Source: Lenzites betulinus (taxonomy: Eukaryota > Basidiomycota > Agaricomycetes > Polyporales > Polyporaceae). From it: DNA of 64,000 bases. Where the stretch lies: the NCBI GenBank assembly GCA_022264855.1, contig JABYQU010000046.1, positions 1 to 64,000 of the forward strand. The letters run 5' to 3'. The notes beneath the pieces were generated by a model, which searched no databases, was not told where the DNA came from, and saw only the letters and a program-made list of their open reading frames with translations. Shown in pieces: positions 31,924-45,311 of the stretch (position 1 is its first letter; the number at the start of each line of letters is the position of its first letter). Position numbers and translations under genes: made by a program.

Positions 31924-31992
31924 TATATATACAGGTCTCGGCCGAGGAGAGGAGAGCGCGAGAGAGAGCAGGCAGACTCACGCATGACGTCA
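31924..31992 (-). promoter_or_regulatory. Promoter of HET unit 1: TGACGTCA site and TATA box
   Basis: TGACGTCA (31985-31992) is the palindromic site of CRE/ATF-type bZIP factors. About 55 bp downstream on the minus strand lies TATATATA (31924-31931). The same octamer stands at the head of every HET unit. Binding is inferred. Confidence 0.6.
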
Positions 31993-31999
31993 CACGTTC

Positions 32000-33610
32000 C
32001 AGCGCCTACGCGTCTTGCGCCTGCCTCCACCACGCCGACTCTCCTCTGCTCCTGCCGCCGTACCAAGCTTCAGCGCATGAGCTTCAAGCTCGACTGGAAC
32101 TACTCGGCCGTACAGGGACCGCCGTATACCACGGTATTTTGGAAATCTCTTTTTTCTGTGCGTACGTACGGCTTTCTGCCGCTGCCTCGGAATTGTCCTC
32201 CTCATGTCTTGCAACATATGCCGCCTTCTATAATTTACTACAGGCCGCCACGCCGCGTATGGACGCCAGACGTTGCACACACGGACATATAGCATGCTCG
32301 AGTCCACTCCGCACGCGCAACGCGCGTCCAAGAACGCTGCGATTGTCGGGCGTCGACATTGCCCGCGCACGACCCCACCCGCCACCAGATTCCGCGGAGC
32401 AGTGCGCTCGCAAGAAATATCTAGCTATTAAAGAATACCCTTCCGCCATCCGCACACGCTACGAGTCCCAACTCCGCATTCAAAGCATTACCTAAGCAAT
32501 GCCGTCGTTCCGCGGGCAAGTACCACAGGTGCCAGCTGCTTGTTTTGTTCCTCAGCAAAAGCGCTCCCTGCCCGCGAAAAGATACCTCTGTCGATGCATT
32601 TACTGTGCCCGATGCGCTCCCGCCTTTCCTTGAACTGCCCGCATTCGATGCACTCACTATTGTTCAGCCCCGTCCAGGCTGGCAGGCCACGCTACTACAC
32701 ACAACTTCGTACGTATAGTAAGCACGCGCCGATTTGCCAGGGCTATCAGACTTGATCGAATAAAACGCGACTGTATTTGTGTCCTGGGCACTCGCGGACG
32801 TGCATCCCACGCAATTGTGCGTTGTTCCCCGACGCCTCGTCCCACCGCCGCTGTGCGACGAGATAGGTGTGCTCCTGCGTCTGTCAGGTAAAGATGCCCT
32901 TCTGGTACATTACTGACTTTGCTCCCATCCAGAGTCTTCCCAGACCGCCTCTACGTGTGCCCCAGTACCTACTACTGCCTACGACCTAGCAGTGCAACAC
33001 ACGGAATCCCCCGCCGCACCACTACAAACACCACGCCCAAGCCTAAAGAATCCCGTGGCGGCGTTCCAAGGCAACACAGCCTTTCACCGCGCTCAAGCCC
33101 CGGCGCATTCCACGCCGTCGTACGGGCGCGATTCTCAATCAGCGACGCTGACATCCCACTCGACATTGTGCAATCCCGAGCGGCGGCAACACGTCCACTG
33201 CTCATGCGAACCTCCACAGTACGCTTTCCACGCTCTCTGATCTTCCCGAAAAAGCTCGGCTGGACATCGGAAGGACTGCGCATGCGCACGATCACTACCC
33301 CGTCTGCACGCTCGGTGGCTACCCATCTCACGTCCCGTAGCTGTCTTGTAGTACTACTAACGTGTACGGCGTGTACATCCATGGTGGTAGATAAAACATT
33401 TAGTCCCTCGCGCTACTGCTGCCGGCCGCCGGCCCCTGTAAACTACAGTGCGATTAGACGGGCGAAAATATGCGGTGTGGCGAACTCGGCACACACCTCA
33501 CTGCATCGCCGTTTGATAGTCCGACCGAGCCCCTATGGCGACCGCTGGGGATTATGAGGTTCGTCAGGTTCAAAACCTGCAGGGACTCGGACACGGCGAA
33601 AGGTGCACGC
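32000..33610. other. Intergenic part of the HET repeat, between units 1 and 2
   Basis: No gene is supported. The stretch parallels 39.4-41.9 kb; for example 33.33-33.55 kb resembles 41.65-41.88 kb. It is the duplicated flank behind HET copy 2. Confidence 0.5.
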
Positions 33611-33617
33611 TGCATAC

Positions 33618-36037
33618 CTGTCGCGGCGTGTCATCAATCATGTCGTTCTGCACAGCGGAGTCGCAGGGTCCTGGCGGAGCTCCTGATCTTTCGCAAACAG
33701 CTGTCTGCTCAGATGTGGTGGTGGAGAACAGAATGGGGTCTGGAGAGTCCTGTTCAGCAGAGATGTGTGAGATATCCTTGTGCTGTGTAGAAGAGTGAAT
33801 CGAGAACTCACATGTGTAGTATCGGGATGTGGCGGTGGCAGCGGCGTGGCTTCTGAATCACGAGAGGAACCGTCTGGGGTGGCCTGAATCAGCGAATAGT
33901 CAGCAAGATGCTGCGATGGGGCTGAGCCAGTCGATGTAGCCGCGGATTCAGCCTGAGATTGTGTGGATGCGATGCAGTTGAGGAAAGGTTCGGAGAGCTC
34001 CACAGAGAACGAGAAGTAATCGGAATTTGTGGTGTATGCGCTCTCTAGAGGGTTCTCCAGCTTCAGCCGTAGTAGCCGAACGTAGTCCATCGAGGATCCA
34101 TTGGCATGAGTGCGGGACACGGTACAATCAGGGATGATAAATTCGGTCTCGGCGATCGTGCACGAGGGGAACCAGGTAAGATCGAAGGAACGGCTTTGGC
34201 GATTGTCAGTCATGTGAGGTGTGGAACATGAGTCGTTGTGCGGGGATGTTCTAGATGAGACATCATCGGCTGCTGGATATGCGGGGTGCACCGACTCGAT
34301 GGCAGAGGACATGGGAACACAAACAACAGAGAAACAGCAAGAGAATTCGTCATCTTCCGGTCGCTGAAGCTCTAGTTGAATTAGCATGGGGGGAGATGTG
34401 TGCTGGTCGTCGTCAGGGGGTTGCTGTGTCGCGCTGTGCATGCTCAGGGTCGTGCTCAGAAATACATCGGCTGGGCAAGTGTTTTCAGGATGCTGGCGCG
34501 ATTCCGCGACGAGCGGAGTGAGCGTAAAGCCGACTGCGCCCAGTTCCTCCTCGCAGTTGGGCGCAAGCCGGATCTCGGGCGCCTCCTCGCCCTTTTCCCA
34601 CATCCAGAGTGGATATGACGGGCGTTTCGAGAAGCCGATCCTGTGCGCCTTGGGCAGGACAGGCTTCTGCCAGTGACGCAGGAGGGACACCTCGACGCAC
34701 GTCGGCGCCACGTCATTGAGGTCCTTCAACACGGTCGCTGACAGGCGCAGAACGCGGGGAGACGTGTGCCACGAAGCGCCACAAGTTTCGCGGAAGCCGA
34801 TCGCAACGTTCTCCGCCGCGCCCACGTCTTCTTCTGGGCAGCGGAGGGGAAGCGCGATCAGGTGGCCGTCGCGGTCTGTGCAGGGCAGGAGCGCGAGGCA
34901 TTGAAACGGACTACAAGCAAACATTGCTTCCCTGCAGGTGTTGCACGCAACGTCGAATATATCATTCAGCATCCGAACTGTGTCGGGGGGCAGAGGGATA
35001 GTCACGAGCTCGATCCGAGCGCCTTGCGGGGTGAAGATGCAGTGCAGCGGAGGCGGTCGACGGCCCATGCACATCGCAAACTTGAATGGGGTGATGGGTA
35101 TGACGTCTCCGACATCCCAGAATGCGTCTGGAGAAGGTGCAAGTAATCCTGGGCCAATCTCCCCCCAAGGGCCACGAGAACCATGAGCGACCTTGTCTGG
35201 AGCCAACAGAGTGAGGCTTCGGCCCCATGCAAAGATACTCTGGTCGGGGATGTGCTTGATGATCTCCTCTTGCAACCGGAGGAATGCGTTCGTCCCCTCG
35301 CCGTAGATCGGCGACATGTGCACCCCGAAGATCCCGAGCAGCGAGTACGCCTGGTCCTCCACCCGCGTCGTCTCCCGCAAAGCCGCCCAGGACATCCTCT
35401 TCGCGACACTGGCAGACTCAATGGGCTTCATCCCTAACAGGATCGCAGCGTCCACCCCCGTGATCTTCTTCAGCGTCGATGCCAGGCCGGTCTTTGTTCC
35501 CAGGAAGGTCCAGTCGCATGTGAGGAAGATGACGTACGGGGGCGCAACAAGCTCCTGCAGCGTCCAGCCGCGCTTGTGCCATCTGCTCACCCAGAACTCG
35601 GAGCGCCTGGCCCGTGGGTCTGTGCCGCGAGGAACGTCGGCGAGGTAGACGAAGCACACGTCCGCGTCGCGGTAGAGCGCGTACATCAAGTTGATGGCCT
35701 CCGAGAGCTCGGCGCTGCTGCGCTTTTCGATACAGCACGAGTCTATCCAGATGAGACGGAAACGAGTGTTGCGTGCAACCTGGCAGGCCCGCTTGATTTT
35801 GTCCGAGAGATTCGGATGGGAGAAGAACGCATCGTTCACCGGCGGAGTGGTTTCATCGTTCCATGGGATAGGGTTCGCCGCCGGGCACTCGGTCTGGAGT
35901 TTCACGATATCGTCGTACGTCTGCTCGCCGCCCTCCTCATCAGAGCGCCAGGTGTGTGACAGGATCGCATACGGCGTTGCGCCGATCTCCGCGATCCATA
36001 CGAACTCGCCGGTGTAGGTGTTCAAGAAGCGGGGCAT
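33618..36037 (-). CDS. HET-domain protein, copy 2 (last exon missing)
   Basis: Start ATG 36037 was chosen because all copies begin MPRFLNTYTG there; the open frame extends 12 codons further upstream. Exon 1 is 36037-33812 (742 codons). A GTGAGT intron (33811-33750) leads to exon 2, 33749-33618 (44 codons), ending before GTATGC. The HET domain has its three blocks: AILSHTWR (about 24-31), LIWIDSCCIEKRSS (about 95-110) and RGWTLQELVAPPYVIFL (about 155-172), then the region VEDQAYSLLGIFGVHMSPIYGEG usual in polypore HET proteins. The Ser/Thr/Pro-rich C-terminal half is probably disordered. The third exon seen in copies 3 and 4 is absent, so this is a shortened or dying gene. Predicted role: vegetative incompatibility. 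Confidence 0.8.
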
Positions 36038-36099
36038 CCTGAATGGGATCGTGAGCAGATGGCAGACCAGCAATACATGATGTCAACCCATAGGTACAT

Positions 36100-39000
36100 A
36101 CACGACTGGCTACCCTATCTCGTATCTCCGGAGTGTTTTCAGAATACGAGGCAGCTTGGAGAGGGAGAGTTTCAGATGGGCAGTCGGCTTGTCTCGTGCG
36201 ATGATTTCGGTAGTCACGGGGTACCAGAGGGTGAGGGTGACAATGTATGGCGAGAAGGAGCGACGAGGCAGAGAGGGCGGATGGACAGCGGCATACCGCG
36301 GAGCGTGCGACGCACAAGCCGGCACTTGAGCAAACCTTGTACAGTACCTTGCCGAGTGCACGGTGCGGAGACCCGGCCTGTGCACGCATCTTGCCTTGCG
36401 ATCTACCATGCCAGATGTCGGCGAGTGGTCCGTACCTGTGCGATGCGGAGGAAGCGAAGCACGAAATGAGTTCCCTTCCATACTTCCGCAGCTGCGTATG
36501 CGCGTACCTTTGACCGCCCGAGCAACTTCTCGTCCACCACGCACTCGTTGTCCAAGGGCCCGTGGGATCGTCAAATCCCTATCGGTGCAGCCCGCTGACC
36601 ACCAGTTTTCTGAAACCAGTTCACCGGTCCGACCTTGGCGAGGTCGTGCTGTGATCTCACGCAGAGGATCTGCTGAGTACTCGTTCGCTCGGATATATAC
36701 CCAAAATTCTGGATCACAGTACTTATACTGTATAGTTTGAGATATCAGCATTGGGTCTGAGGCCATTGGATCTGAGGCTCTGAATATCAATGAGATAGGG
36801 AGGTATTCACTCACCCATCATGTCCGGACTGTCGTCAAGCCTGGCAGATCGATATTTATAACAAAGAGAAAGAATTCAGTTTCAGGAGCACCCAGAGTAT
36901 GGCGCACCGTCCATACGGCTAGTGCGCGGACATACGTACCGTTGCACAGCCCAAGAGGAGGCTGGGAAGAGTCGCCAGGCCCTCGGACCGGACTAGGCGG
37001 TGGGCTGTTTGTGCATGTTATGATTGGAAGCTATTGCCCTCCCGATCTCATCTACGGCCTGCTAGGGCTCCAGGAACTCGTCTCTCGCGTTGCATTGGCT
37101 GAGCCGTATGCAATGCTCTGAACGTGGTTGAGAGCTAATTCAAAGACATGTGCTACGAAGCTCAGCATATATGTATAGCACACGCGTGGCGCTGCCGCCC
37201 GACATTCGTGGCGAGCAAACTACCACATCGCTTTCCGCTGACGTTTTGCTGACGTTCTATGACGCATATTCTCTGATATACCGCCTCGGATTAATGCTCA
37301 CGCAATTACAGTGTTATTTCATCAAGGGGGCGCGCGAGAGACGAGTCAAGGGGCGGACGAGACCGATAGCTTTACGCTTCATAGTCGGAGCGTACAATAC
37401 GAGCCAGCTTGCCGCGTGGGGCGCATGCCGGCTCAACGTTCGTGTTTGAGAGAGTCAACTGAGCTTGACATTAAACGACTAACCATTATATGCGTAGAAA
37501 ACTACGACAGCGGCGCCTTGCGCTACGAAGCCTCTGGTACATTGTATGGCTGCTCACGGGGTCCATCAGCTATATTACTTAACGGTCATGGAATCATGCA
37601 ACGTCGAACGCACATAAAGCGGGCGGGGACTCTGACGGCGTCGAACAATACTGCGAGCAAGAGTGGGACTCCTAGTGCCTCTTCATTGTGGCGTCTGTCA
37701 TAATGTGCATCCCGGAGAGAGAGCGGGACACCGGGCTTGCAGGGGGGTGTACGCGCATTATCGCGGGGCTGAAAGTTATCCAGGCAGCTGGGAGCCTACC
37801 TCATGCGCAGGCGTCGACGGTCCATACGCAAGACATCTATCGTTGACCCAGGCGGCGTATTTCGGTCCATCTGGTGCGAGGTAGAACATTATTAACAGCG
37901 CCGCTCGAGTACGCACGCACAGAGCTTTGCACTGATAGCCCGGGACGGTGCGGGGCCCAGCGACGACGGTGATGCTCGCGGTGCGCGAGATGAGTAGCCT
38001 GCGCGCAGAATTTGGCAGGCAAACAAGCCCTCGGAGTGGAGACCGAGCTGAAGAGGAGTACGAGCTCCGAAGCTCCGCACGTAAGTCACAGTTTGGCGAA
38101 ATCGTCAGCCGTGTACCTGTGAAAACAGCCGGTCAGACCGAGTACGCGCAAGCTCTGTTTGGTAAAACTGTATGTCTATCGTATTGTAGATTACTGTCCG
38201 GGGAACTGCCGGCTGTAGGTGAGTAGTCCAATAGATGCCCCAAGTACCACCACCGCCGCTTGCTGCACGGCTGAGGAGACGGTAGGTCGCAGGACCTACC
38301 TATTTCATGGTGGTCATGCGCCTGATGCAGCGCAATATATTGTTCGGCACGCGACTGCCTGGGTACTCGCGACCCATGGCCGTCCAGAGAGATATCACCT
38401 AATTGGGCGCCGCGAGCACGCTGGGGACTGACACGTTGTGCGACGGTGCATCCGAGGGGAACTCGGTGGGGACTCGCGTTGGGGAGGAACGCGGGAATGC
38501 GCAAGATGGACGTGATTGTCCTTCGTCTTTTGCATCGCGAACTGACATACGAGGGACTGGACACTATTGTCGACCGTAAGACGGAGGTGAGACGGCGAGT
38601 GCGTACCTCTGATTGCGGCGCGTGGCCAACAGGGCTTGCGAGGGATGGGTGGTCAAGGGCGTCTTGCCGGACGGCGGGTGCAAGTGCGTTTCTCCGCCTT
38701 CGACAATCTGCGGGAGACGGTACATACACGCAGGGGGCCGCAGCACTGCACATTGTGCATCTCTCTGAGACGCACCTTGATATGGAACAGAGCGGGCGGA
38801 AGGAGGTACGTACTTTGTGCCCCTCCGCCGGGTACGACGGTAACCGCCACGTATACCAGAGCGACGGTCACCGTGGCTTCGACGGTATGCGCACGCAAGC
38901 GATGTCGGCTGGCCTGGGAGTGATAGCTTGTGGTACTTACCGCCTCGCACCAGCCGCAGTGTCGTGCTGCACAGAACTGGCGCGCAACGTACCTGAATGG

Positions 39001-39326
39001 GCTCGCGGTAGTCCAGGATGCAGCGAGCGTATTTCGTCGGCCGGCAGAGCGCGAGGAGTGTAGAACAGCCAGCGAGATACAGGCACATGGAGCGATGTTA
39101 TGTCGACGTGTCCAGCGCAAGCGCAAGGGGCAAGAAGGGGTCCAGCGTGGTCATAGTGAGAGCAGGAAGATGGTGCGCCAACCGGGCACGGGACAGAGAG
39201 CGCCCCAGACACCGCGCAGACAGACGCAGAGTTCTCGGAGATTGCGTGCAGTGAGAGAGACGAGCTGAAGCGTGTAGTGTGACCGAGCGCAAGAGAGAGA
39301 GCCACGACGTCCTCAGGGCAGGCTCA
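36100..39326 (-). other. Module X of HET unit 2
   Basis: This 3.2-kb stretch is colinear with the upstream regions of units 1 and 4. It contains blocks such as ALGKVLYKVCSSAGLCVARS (about 36.3 kb) and VVDEKLLGRSK before a GTACG donor (about 36.52 kb), and on the minus strand PQIVEGGETHLHPPSGKTP (about 38.67-38.73 kb). Frames are broken between blocks. No complete gene can be drawn. Confidence 0.4.
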
Positions 39327-39334
39327 TGACGTCA
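39327..39334 (-). promoter_or_regulatory. TGACGTCA site heading HET unit 2
   Basis: Same octamer and context (ACGTCA followed by CGCG) as in the other units; no TATA box is evident downstream. Confidence 0.5.
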
Positions 39335-41891
39335 CGCGCTCTGGCGCTTACTCTGCGACGCGCAATCCGCCCAAAGCCAAGCACTCACTCGACTCGGTCC
39401 TTAGGCGCACTCATCCCCACCCCTCTCCATCGCAGTTATTTGTCCTTGCCGCGCATATTCGCGCTGCGACATGTGACCCGAACTCACTCTGGGGACCATC
39501 GCGGGCGGGCGCACCCAGCCTGTACGTTCTATGCCCTCCGCAGGAGGGTTGTGTAGCACTAGGTAAGCTCTTAACGCACGCAGTGTACAAGACGGCGCGT
39601 AACGGCACTCCCAAAATGCACTCTCAAAGCTCCTCGAGGCGACCAGCATGTGCACACAGCGATGTCGGCCTGCGTGGCAATTTGTTTCCGGTAAAAGGTG
39701 CGTATTCGTTGAACAATTTCATTCGTTCAAGCGTATACCTCGTGCGATCCTGATGCAGCGTTGCACTCAAGCGCATACCGTGCTCCCCGCGTCTCAACCG
39801 GGCAGAAAAGCGCTCACACCCGTTGTCGAGCGACGCAGCCCGGTCCCCCCGTTCATCCCGAGTCCTGGATGCCTTGAATGGAATTCAAAGAGGTACGTGT
39901 GCGTTGCTGCACACACGCCGTCTGTTACTGACCTGTGCATAAATACATCTCGTGGGTCAGTGCGTCGTGAATCTTGAGCTACATCCGCCCAGGCATGTCC
40001 CAACAGGCGACTGGCTACCAGCCTTCCGCGGTCTCGCGCCCTGTCGGTCTCGAGAGCGTGCAATCGTTGCGGACTTTGCTCCGCATGGCGGCGATGCATG
40101 TCACAGCACGCCCTCGCACGAAGAACACTATCCCGCATCGCACGGATCGTTCCAGTATCGTGAGAGCGCGACTCGTGAGGAGTGACCGACGGGTATGCAC
40201 TCACAGCAGGATACGTAGCCGGACTGCTCCGCTGAAGCAGCACTGACGTTCCCACTGCCCCTTATCACAGTCGAGGCACGTCGCCGACGCAAAACACGCA
40301 GCGTTGCTCCAGGGAGCCCCCGTATACGCTTGCTAACACCTGGATCTCTCTCTACGACGGATACCCCGTCTATTCGTCATAATATTCGACGTCCTCCTAG
40401 CGGTACGCGACGATCACGCGTGAAGCATGCGGCCCATACCATTGCTGCGAGCATTGGGATATCTCCGAAAGCTCCTCACGCGCGCCGTGAGACTCTTTCA
40501 GGAGGCTCACGGTTGTCGAAGACCCTGCCCGTCCCAGTAGTGCCTGAGTAAGTGTACGGGCGGCCGCCGATCTGCGCCTGCTTGACATGCGCTCCTAAGA
40601 ACATGGACATGGACATTCGAGTGAGCAGTATTTGTTCTAGCCATGACTGACAGATCTGCACGTCGCGCGTCGCGTTGTATCGCTTCTGTCTGGTATGCGT
40701 AGCATGGCGGGGGAAATTACGAGGTACGTGTGAGGTCATTCGGAGCGTACACAGCAGGACGGCAGCACCCGGACAATGAACCAGAGGTCAGGCTATCAGA
40801 CCGACGCGAAAGCGGAGGCGTTCCGGCGCGTTTGTGTCACAGGACAGGAAGACGGGAGAGCGGGCGTGATGTGAAGTAGCGAGGCAGCAAACAAAGACAG
40901 GCCGCCCAGACTCCCGGTTATGCTCGCAGCAGTTGCACGCATTCGCTGCACTGACTATTGTCCGACCTGGTCTAACCGAGACACCCTTCGATAGGCTTCA
41001 ACAAGTCGTACTCATAGTCGACACGCGCTGAGCTCAGTTACGTCTCCCGGACGCTCGGCCGGAGGTGTGCATGCAACGACATCGTGCGCCGTCCTCCTGC
41101 GCCTTGTCTTACCTTCATGATAGGTACGTTCCTGTGCATGTACAGAGACCATGTCCTGCCGCCTGCGGGTACGTTCAAAGCTCTGCATGTATAAGTGGTA
41201 CGGCCAGCCAGGCCCCGCGCGTATCCCAGTGCCTATTGCCTGATATCTACGAGTCATCGGCGCGGAATCTGGCCACGCGCGTAGCCCCGGTGTTTCGTCC
41301 AGGTGTCATATATACACCGCGTAGATGTGAGATGCGGCACTCCAAGGCGACGCGGTGGCTTCCATAGGTCACGAGCGAGCAAGGCGGACGTTGTCTCCTG
41401 CGGACACCGCCAATATCCTCCGGAAAAATCAAGGCTCCCCGAACAGCAGCGCCCACGCCCACTCCTCGTACTAACCTTCACAGTACGCTGTTCAAACAAA
41501 GTAATCATGTTTACTTGAAGGCTCTGCACGACGTGTGAAAGACTGTCACTCTGCCCCATGTGCGCACGCTCGGTAAGTACCACAACCCGTGTTGTACATA
41601 GGAATATCCCGAGCTTCTCTGTTATACGGGTGTGTGGCTTGAGCTGTGTACATGAAAGTAGATAACAACCGTCCGGTCCCTTAGGATACCACCGCCGGCT
41701 GCTGTAGGCTGCAAATACACTGCGATTAGAGTTGTCAAACTATATGGTGCTGTGGGATTGGAACACACCTCGCTGCACGATACTTAGACGGCCCCATCGA
41801 CCCTCCGAGTCTACGGTGGACGCTGAGGGCTGGGAGGTTTGTCAGATTTACACACCGCGAGGACCCGAAGATCATAGCGCAGCCTGCGTAC
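39335..41891. other. Intergenic stretch between units 2 and 3
   Basis: No gene is supported. It is the counterpart of 32.0-33.6 kb and holds many GTACGT donors without consistent frames. Confidence 0.45.
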
Positions 41892-44750
41892 CTATTGTCG
41901 CGCGAAATCCATAGCCGTGGGCGTTGTGGTAGCAGCTTGAGAAATCGGCGGACGTTCCGCTGGTTTTGGCGGTGAGTGTGTGTGCAAGCAAGGAGCCATT
42001 GGAACGCTTACCAGTGCCTTTTGCAATGAGCCGCCGCTATCGGTCGATGGATCGCCAGATACGCCTTGGGCACCAGCAGCATCGAGCCTGGTGACATCAG
42101 CCAGTGGATATTCAGAGGGATATTCTGCGAACGCGGAGCGAGCGGCGTTGCCAGCGTCGTTGACTAGAGATGCCTCGCAGAGAGCCGTTTTCCCAAATGT
42201 CGCGGTAAGAGACATAGCGCGTGTTGGGGAATCCTGTTCAGTGCACATGAGCTCGTGTATTTGGACAGGTGACTCGAGCACTTGCCGTATCATAACGCCG
42301 CGGCGCACCGTCCAGTGGACCGTCGGAATGAGTCACATGCGGGCCGTGATGCATAGTAACAGCGCCGCAGGGCCCCGAGGCTTCTGGTCGCTCGCGGACA
42401 GCCATCGGCTCAGATGAGGCGATGGGAGACGGAGCGGGATTGGGAGACTCCTGTTTAGCATACATGAGTTAAATGCCCTTGCACTACGTGCAAGAGTAAT
42501 TCGAGGACTCACCGGTGTAGCATTGTGACGCAGCCGCGACGGTGGTGTACCTTCTGGATCAGGCGAAACATTTGCGGTGGCCTGAATCAGCGAACTGTCT
42601 GCCAGACGATCCAATTGAGCTAAGACAGGAGATACAGCAGCGGGCTCAGCCTGAGATTCAGTGGACACGGTGTTGAAAATGAAAGGCTCAGAGAGTTCCA
42701 CAGAGCACAAGAGATGATGGGAATTTCGTATGTATGCGTTCTCTATAGGCTGCTCCAGCTTCAGCCGTAGCAGCCGAACGTAGTGCATCGAGGCTCCATA
42801 GGCAGCGGTGCGGGAAACGGTACAATCGGGGATGATGAATTCGGCCTCGGCGATCGTACACGAGGCTGACCAGAAATCGATGTCGAAGGAACAGCTTTGG
42901 CAGTGTAGTTTGCCAGCCGTTGGAGGTATGTGACATGATTCATTGTGCAGGGCTGGTCGAGATGAGACATCATCGGCTGCTGGCGATGCGGGGTGCACCA
43001 ATTCGATGGCGGATGGTCTGTGAACACGATTAACAGAAAGATGGCAGGGGGTCCCGCCCAGGGGGGTCAGCTGCTGCAGTCCAAGTTGAACTTTTAGCAT
43101 GGGGGGAGATATGTGCTGGTCGTTGTCAGGGGGCTGTTGTGTTGTGCTGTGCATGCTCAGGGTCGTGGTCAGAATGAATTCGGCCGGGCGAGTGCCCTCA
43201 GGCTGGCGCAACTCGGACTCCAGCGGAGTGAGCGTAAACCCAACCGAACGCAGTTCCTCCTCGCAGTGGGGCGCAAGTCGGATCTCGGGCGCCGTTCCAC
43301 CGAGTTGCCACGCTATGAGTGGATATGGCCTGCGTTTCGAGAAGCCGTACCTTTGCGCCTTGGGCTCGACAGGCTTCTTCCAGTGACGCAGGAGGGACAC
43401 CTCGACGCACGCCGGCGCCACATCGCGATCCTTCAATACCGTCGCAGACAGGCGCACAATGCGGCGAGACGCATGCCACAAAGCGCCACAGTTTGCGTGA
43501 ATGCCGATCACAACGTTCTCTGCCGTGCCCATGTCTTCTTCATGGCAGCGGAGGGGAAGCCCGATCAGGTGACCGTCGCGGTCTGTGCAACGCAGGAGCG
43601 CGAGGCGTCGAAACGGACTACGCGCCATCGCTTCCGTGCAGTCGTTGCACCCATCGTCGAATCTATCACCCAGCATCCGAACTGTGTCGGGGGGCAGAGG
43701 GATAGTCACGAGCTTGATCCGAGCGCCTTGCGGGGTGAAGACGCAGTGCAGTGGAGGCGGTAGAAGGCCACGCAGACGGCCAATGTGCACGGCGAAATCG
43801 GATGGGGTGATGAGAGCAACGTCCCCGACATCCCGGAATGCATCCGGAGAAGCCGCAAGCAATCCAGAGTCAATCTCCCACAAAGAGCCACGAGAGTCAG
43901 CGAGAGTGTGCAGGTCCGACAGAGTGTAGCTCCAGCCCCATGCGAAAATGCTCTGGTCGGGGATGTGCTTGATGATCTCCTCCTGCAGGCGGAGGAACGC
44001 GTTCGTCCCCTCGCCGTAGATCGGCGGCATGTGCACCCCGAAGATCCCAAGCAGCGAGTACGCCCGGTCCTCCACCCGCGTCGTCTTCCGCGAAGCTGCC
44101 CAGGACATCCTCTTCGCAACACTGGCAGATTCCACGCGCTTCAGCCCTAGCAGGATCGCAGCGTCCACCCCCGTGATCCTCTCCAGCGTCCGCGCCAGGC
44201 CGGTCTTCGTTCCCAGGAAGGTCCAGTCGCAAGTAAGGAAGACGACGTACGGGGGAGCAACGAGCTCCTGGAGTGTCCAGCCACGCTCGTGCCATCTGCT
44301 CTGCCAGAAGTCTGAATCCTCCTCCCGTGGGTCTGTGCCGTGAGGGACGTCAACAAGAAAAACGAAGCACACGTCTGCATCGCGATACAGCGCGTACATC
44401 GAGTTGATCGCCTCCGTGAGCTCGGCGCTGCTGCGCTTGTCGATGCAGCACGAGTCGATCCAGATGAGACGGAAGTCAGTGTTGCGTGCGACCTCGCAGG
44501 CCCGCTTTATTTTCTCTGAGAGTTTTGGATGGGAGAAGAATGCTTGGTTAACCGGCGGAGCGGTTTCGGCGTTCCAGGGTTCGTGGGTTTCTATTGGGCA
44601 TTCAGTCTGGAGTTTCACGATATCGTCGTACGTCTGCTCGCCGCCCTCCTCGTCAGAGCGCCAGGTGTGAGACAGGATCGCGTACGGCGTTGCGCCGACC
44701 TCTGCGATCCATACAAACTCCCCGGTGTATGTGTTCAAGAAGCGAGGCAT
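41892..44750 (-). CDS. HET-domain protein, copy 3 (intact, 914 codons)
   Basis: Three exons: 44750-42513 (746 codons), 42450-42286 (55) and 42233-41892 (113 plus stop), all in phase 0. Intron 1 is GTGAGT...CAG. Intron 2 appears to be a GC-AG intron (GCAAGT at 42285). The start follows the MPRFLNTYTGEFVWIAEVGA opening shared by all copies; the frame extends 47 codons upstream without support. HET blocks: AILSHTWR (24-31), RLIWIDSCCIDKRSS and RGWTLQELVAPPYVVFL, then VEDRAYSLLGIFGVHMPPIYGEG and IPDQSIFAW. The C-terminal part is Ser/Pro-rich and ends MDFARQ. Expected role: allorecognition and induced cell death after hyphal fusion, by analogy with fungal het genes. Confidence 0.87.
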
Positions 44751-44751
44751 C

Positions 44752-45300
44752 CTGAAAGGGATCGTGAGCAGATGGCGGACATCTACAGCAATACATGGCG
44801 TAAATCCATAGGTACGCACACGGCTTACTGTATCAAAAACGTGATATTGCTCGGATGGGGATCGATTCGCGGATCGTGCGCCCTGCGTCAATGGCGGTCT
44901 TGGTCGTGCTGGGGTCCCAAAGAGTGAAGCTGGTTGAGGACGGCGATATGGAAGAGGCAGGATGTTCTGTGCGAGACGAGTACTGAAGCAGGGTGACCGT
45001 CCGAGCCAACCAGAGCACTATGTTAGATGGATTTGTGGACACGCACAGGACTCGCAGGCCTACCTTGCTGTTCTGCTCACGACGTCCAGTTTGTAAGGTG
45101 AAAAGAGTCGGGTCGTCTTCGAGTGGCGGGGATCCTAAGAGGTGAGGAGGGCGGAGAAATACGAGATGAGGGAGGACAAAGGGAGAGAGGGGCCAGTCGG
45201 AAGAGGCAGGAGATGAGGCGAGTGGCACGGAAGCCAGTACCTAGGTAAACCTCAAGCTGTGCAGCGTCTATGCAAGCTGTCGAGTAAGATTTTTTGCTAG
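44752..45300. other. Upstream region of HET copy 3
   Basis: Unlike the other units it lacks the ALGEVLYKV block directly upstream of the HET gene, so the unit was rearranged here. No gene is supported. Confidence 0.4.
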
Positions 45301-45311
45301 CATCCTAAACT

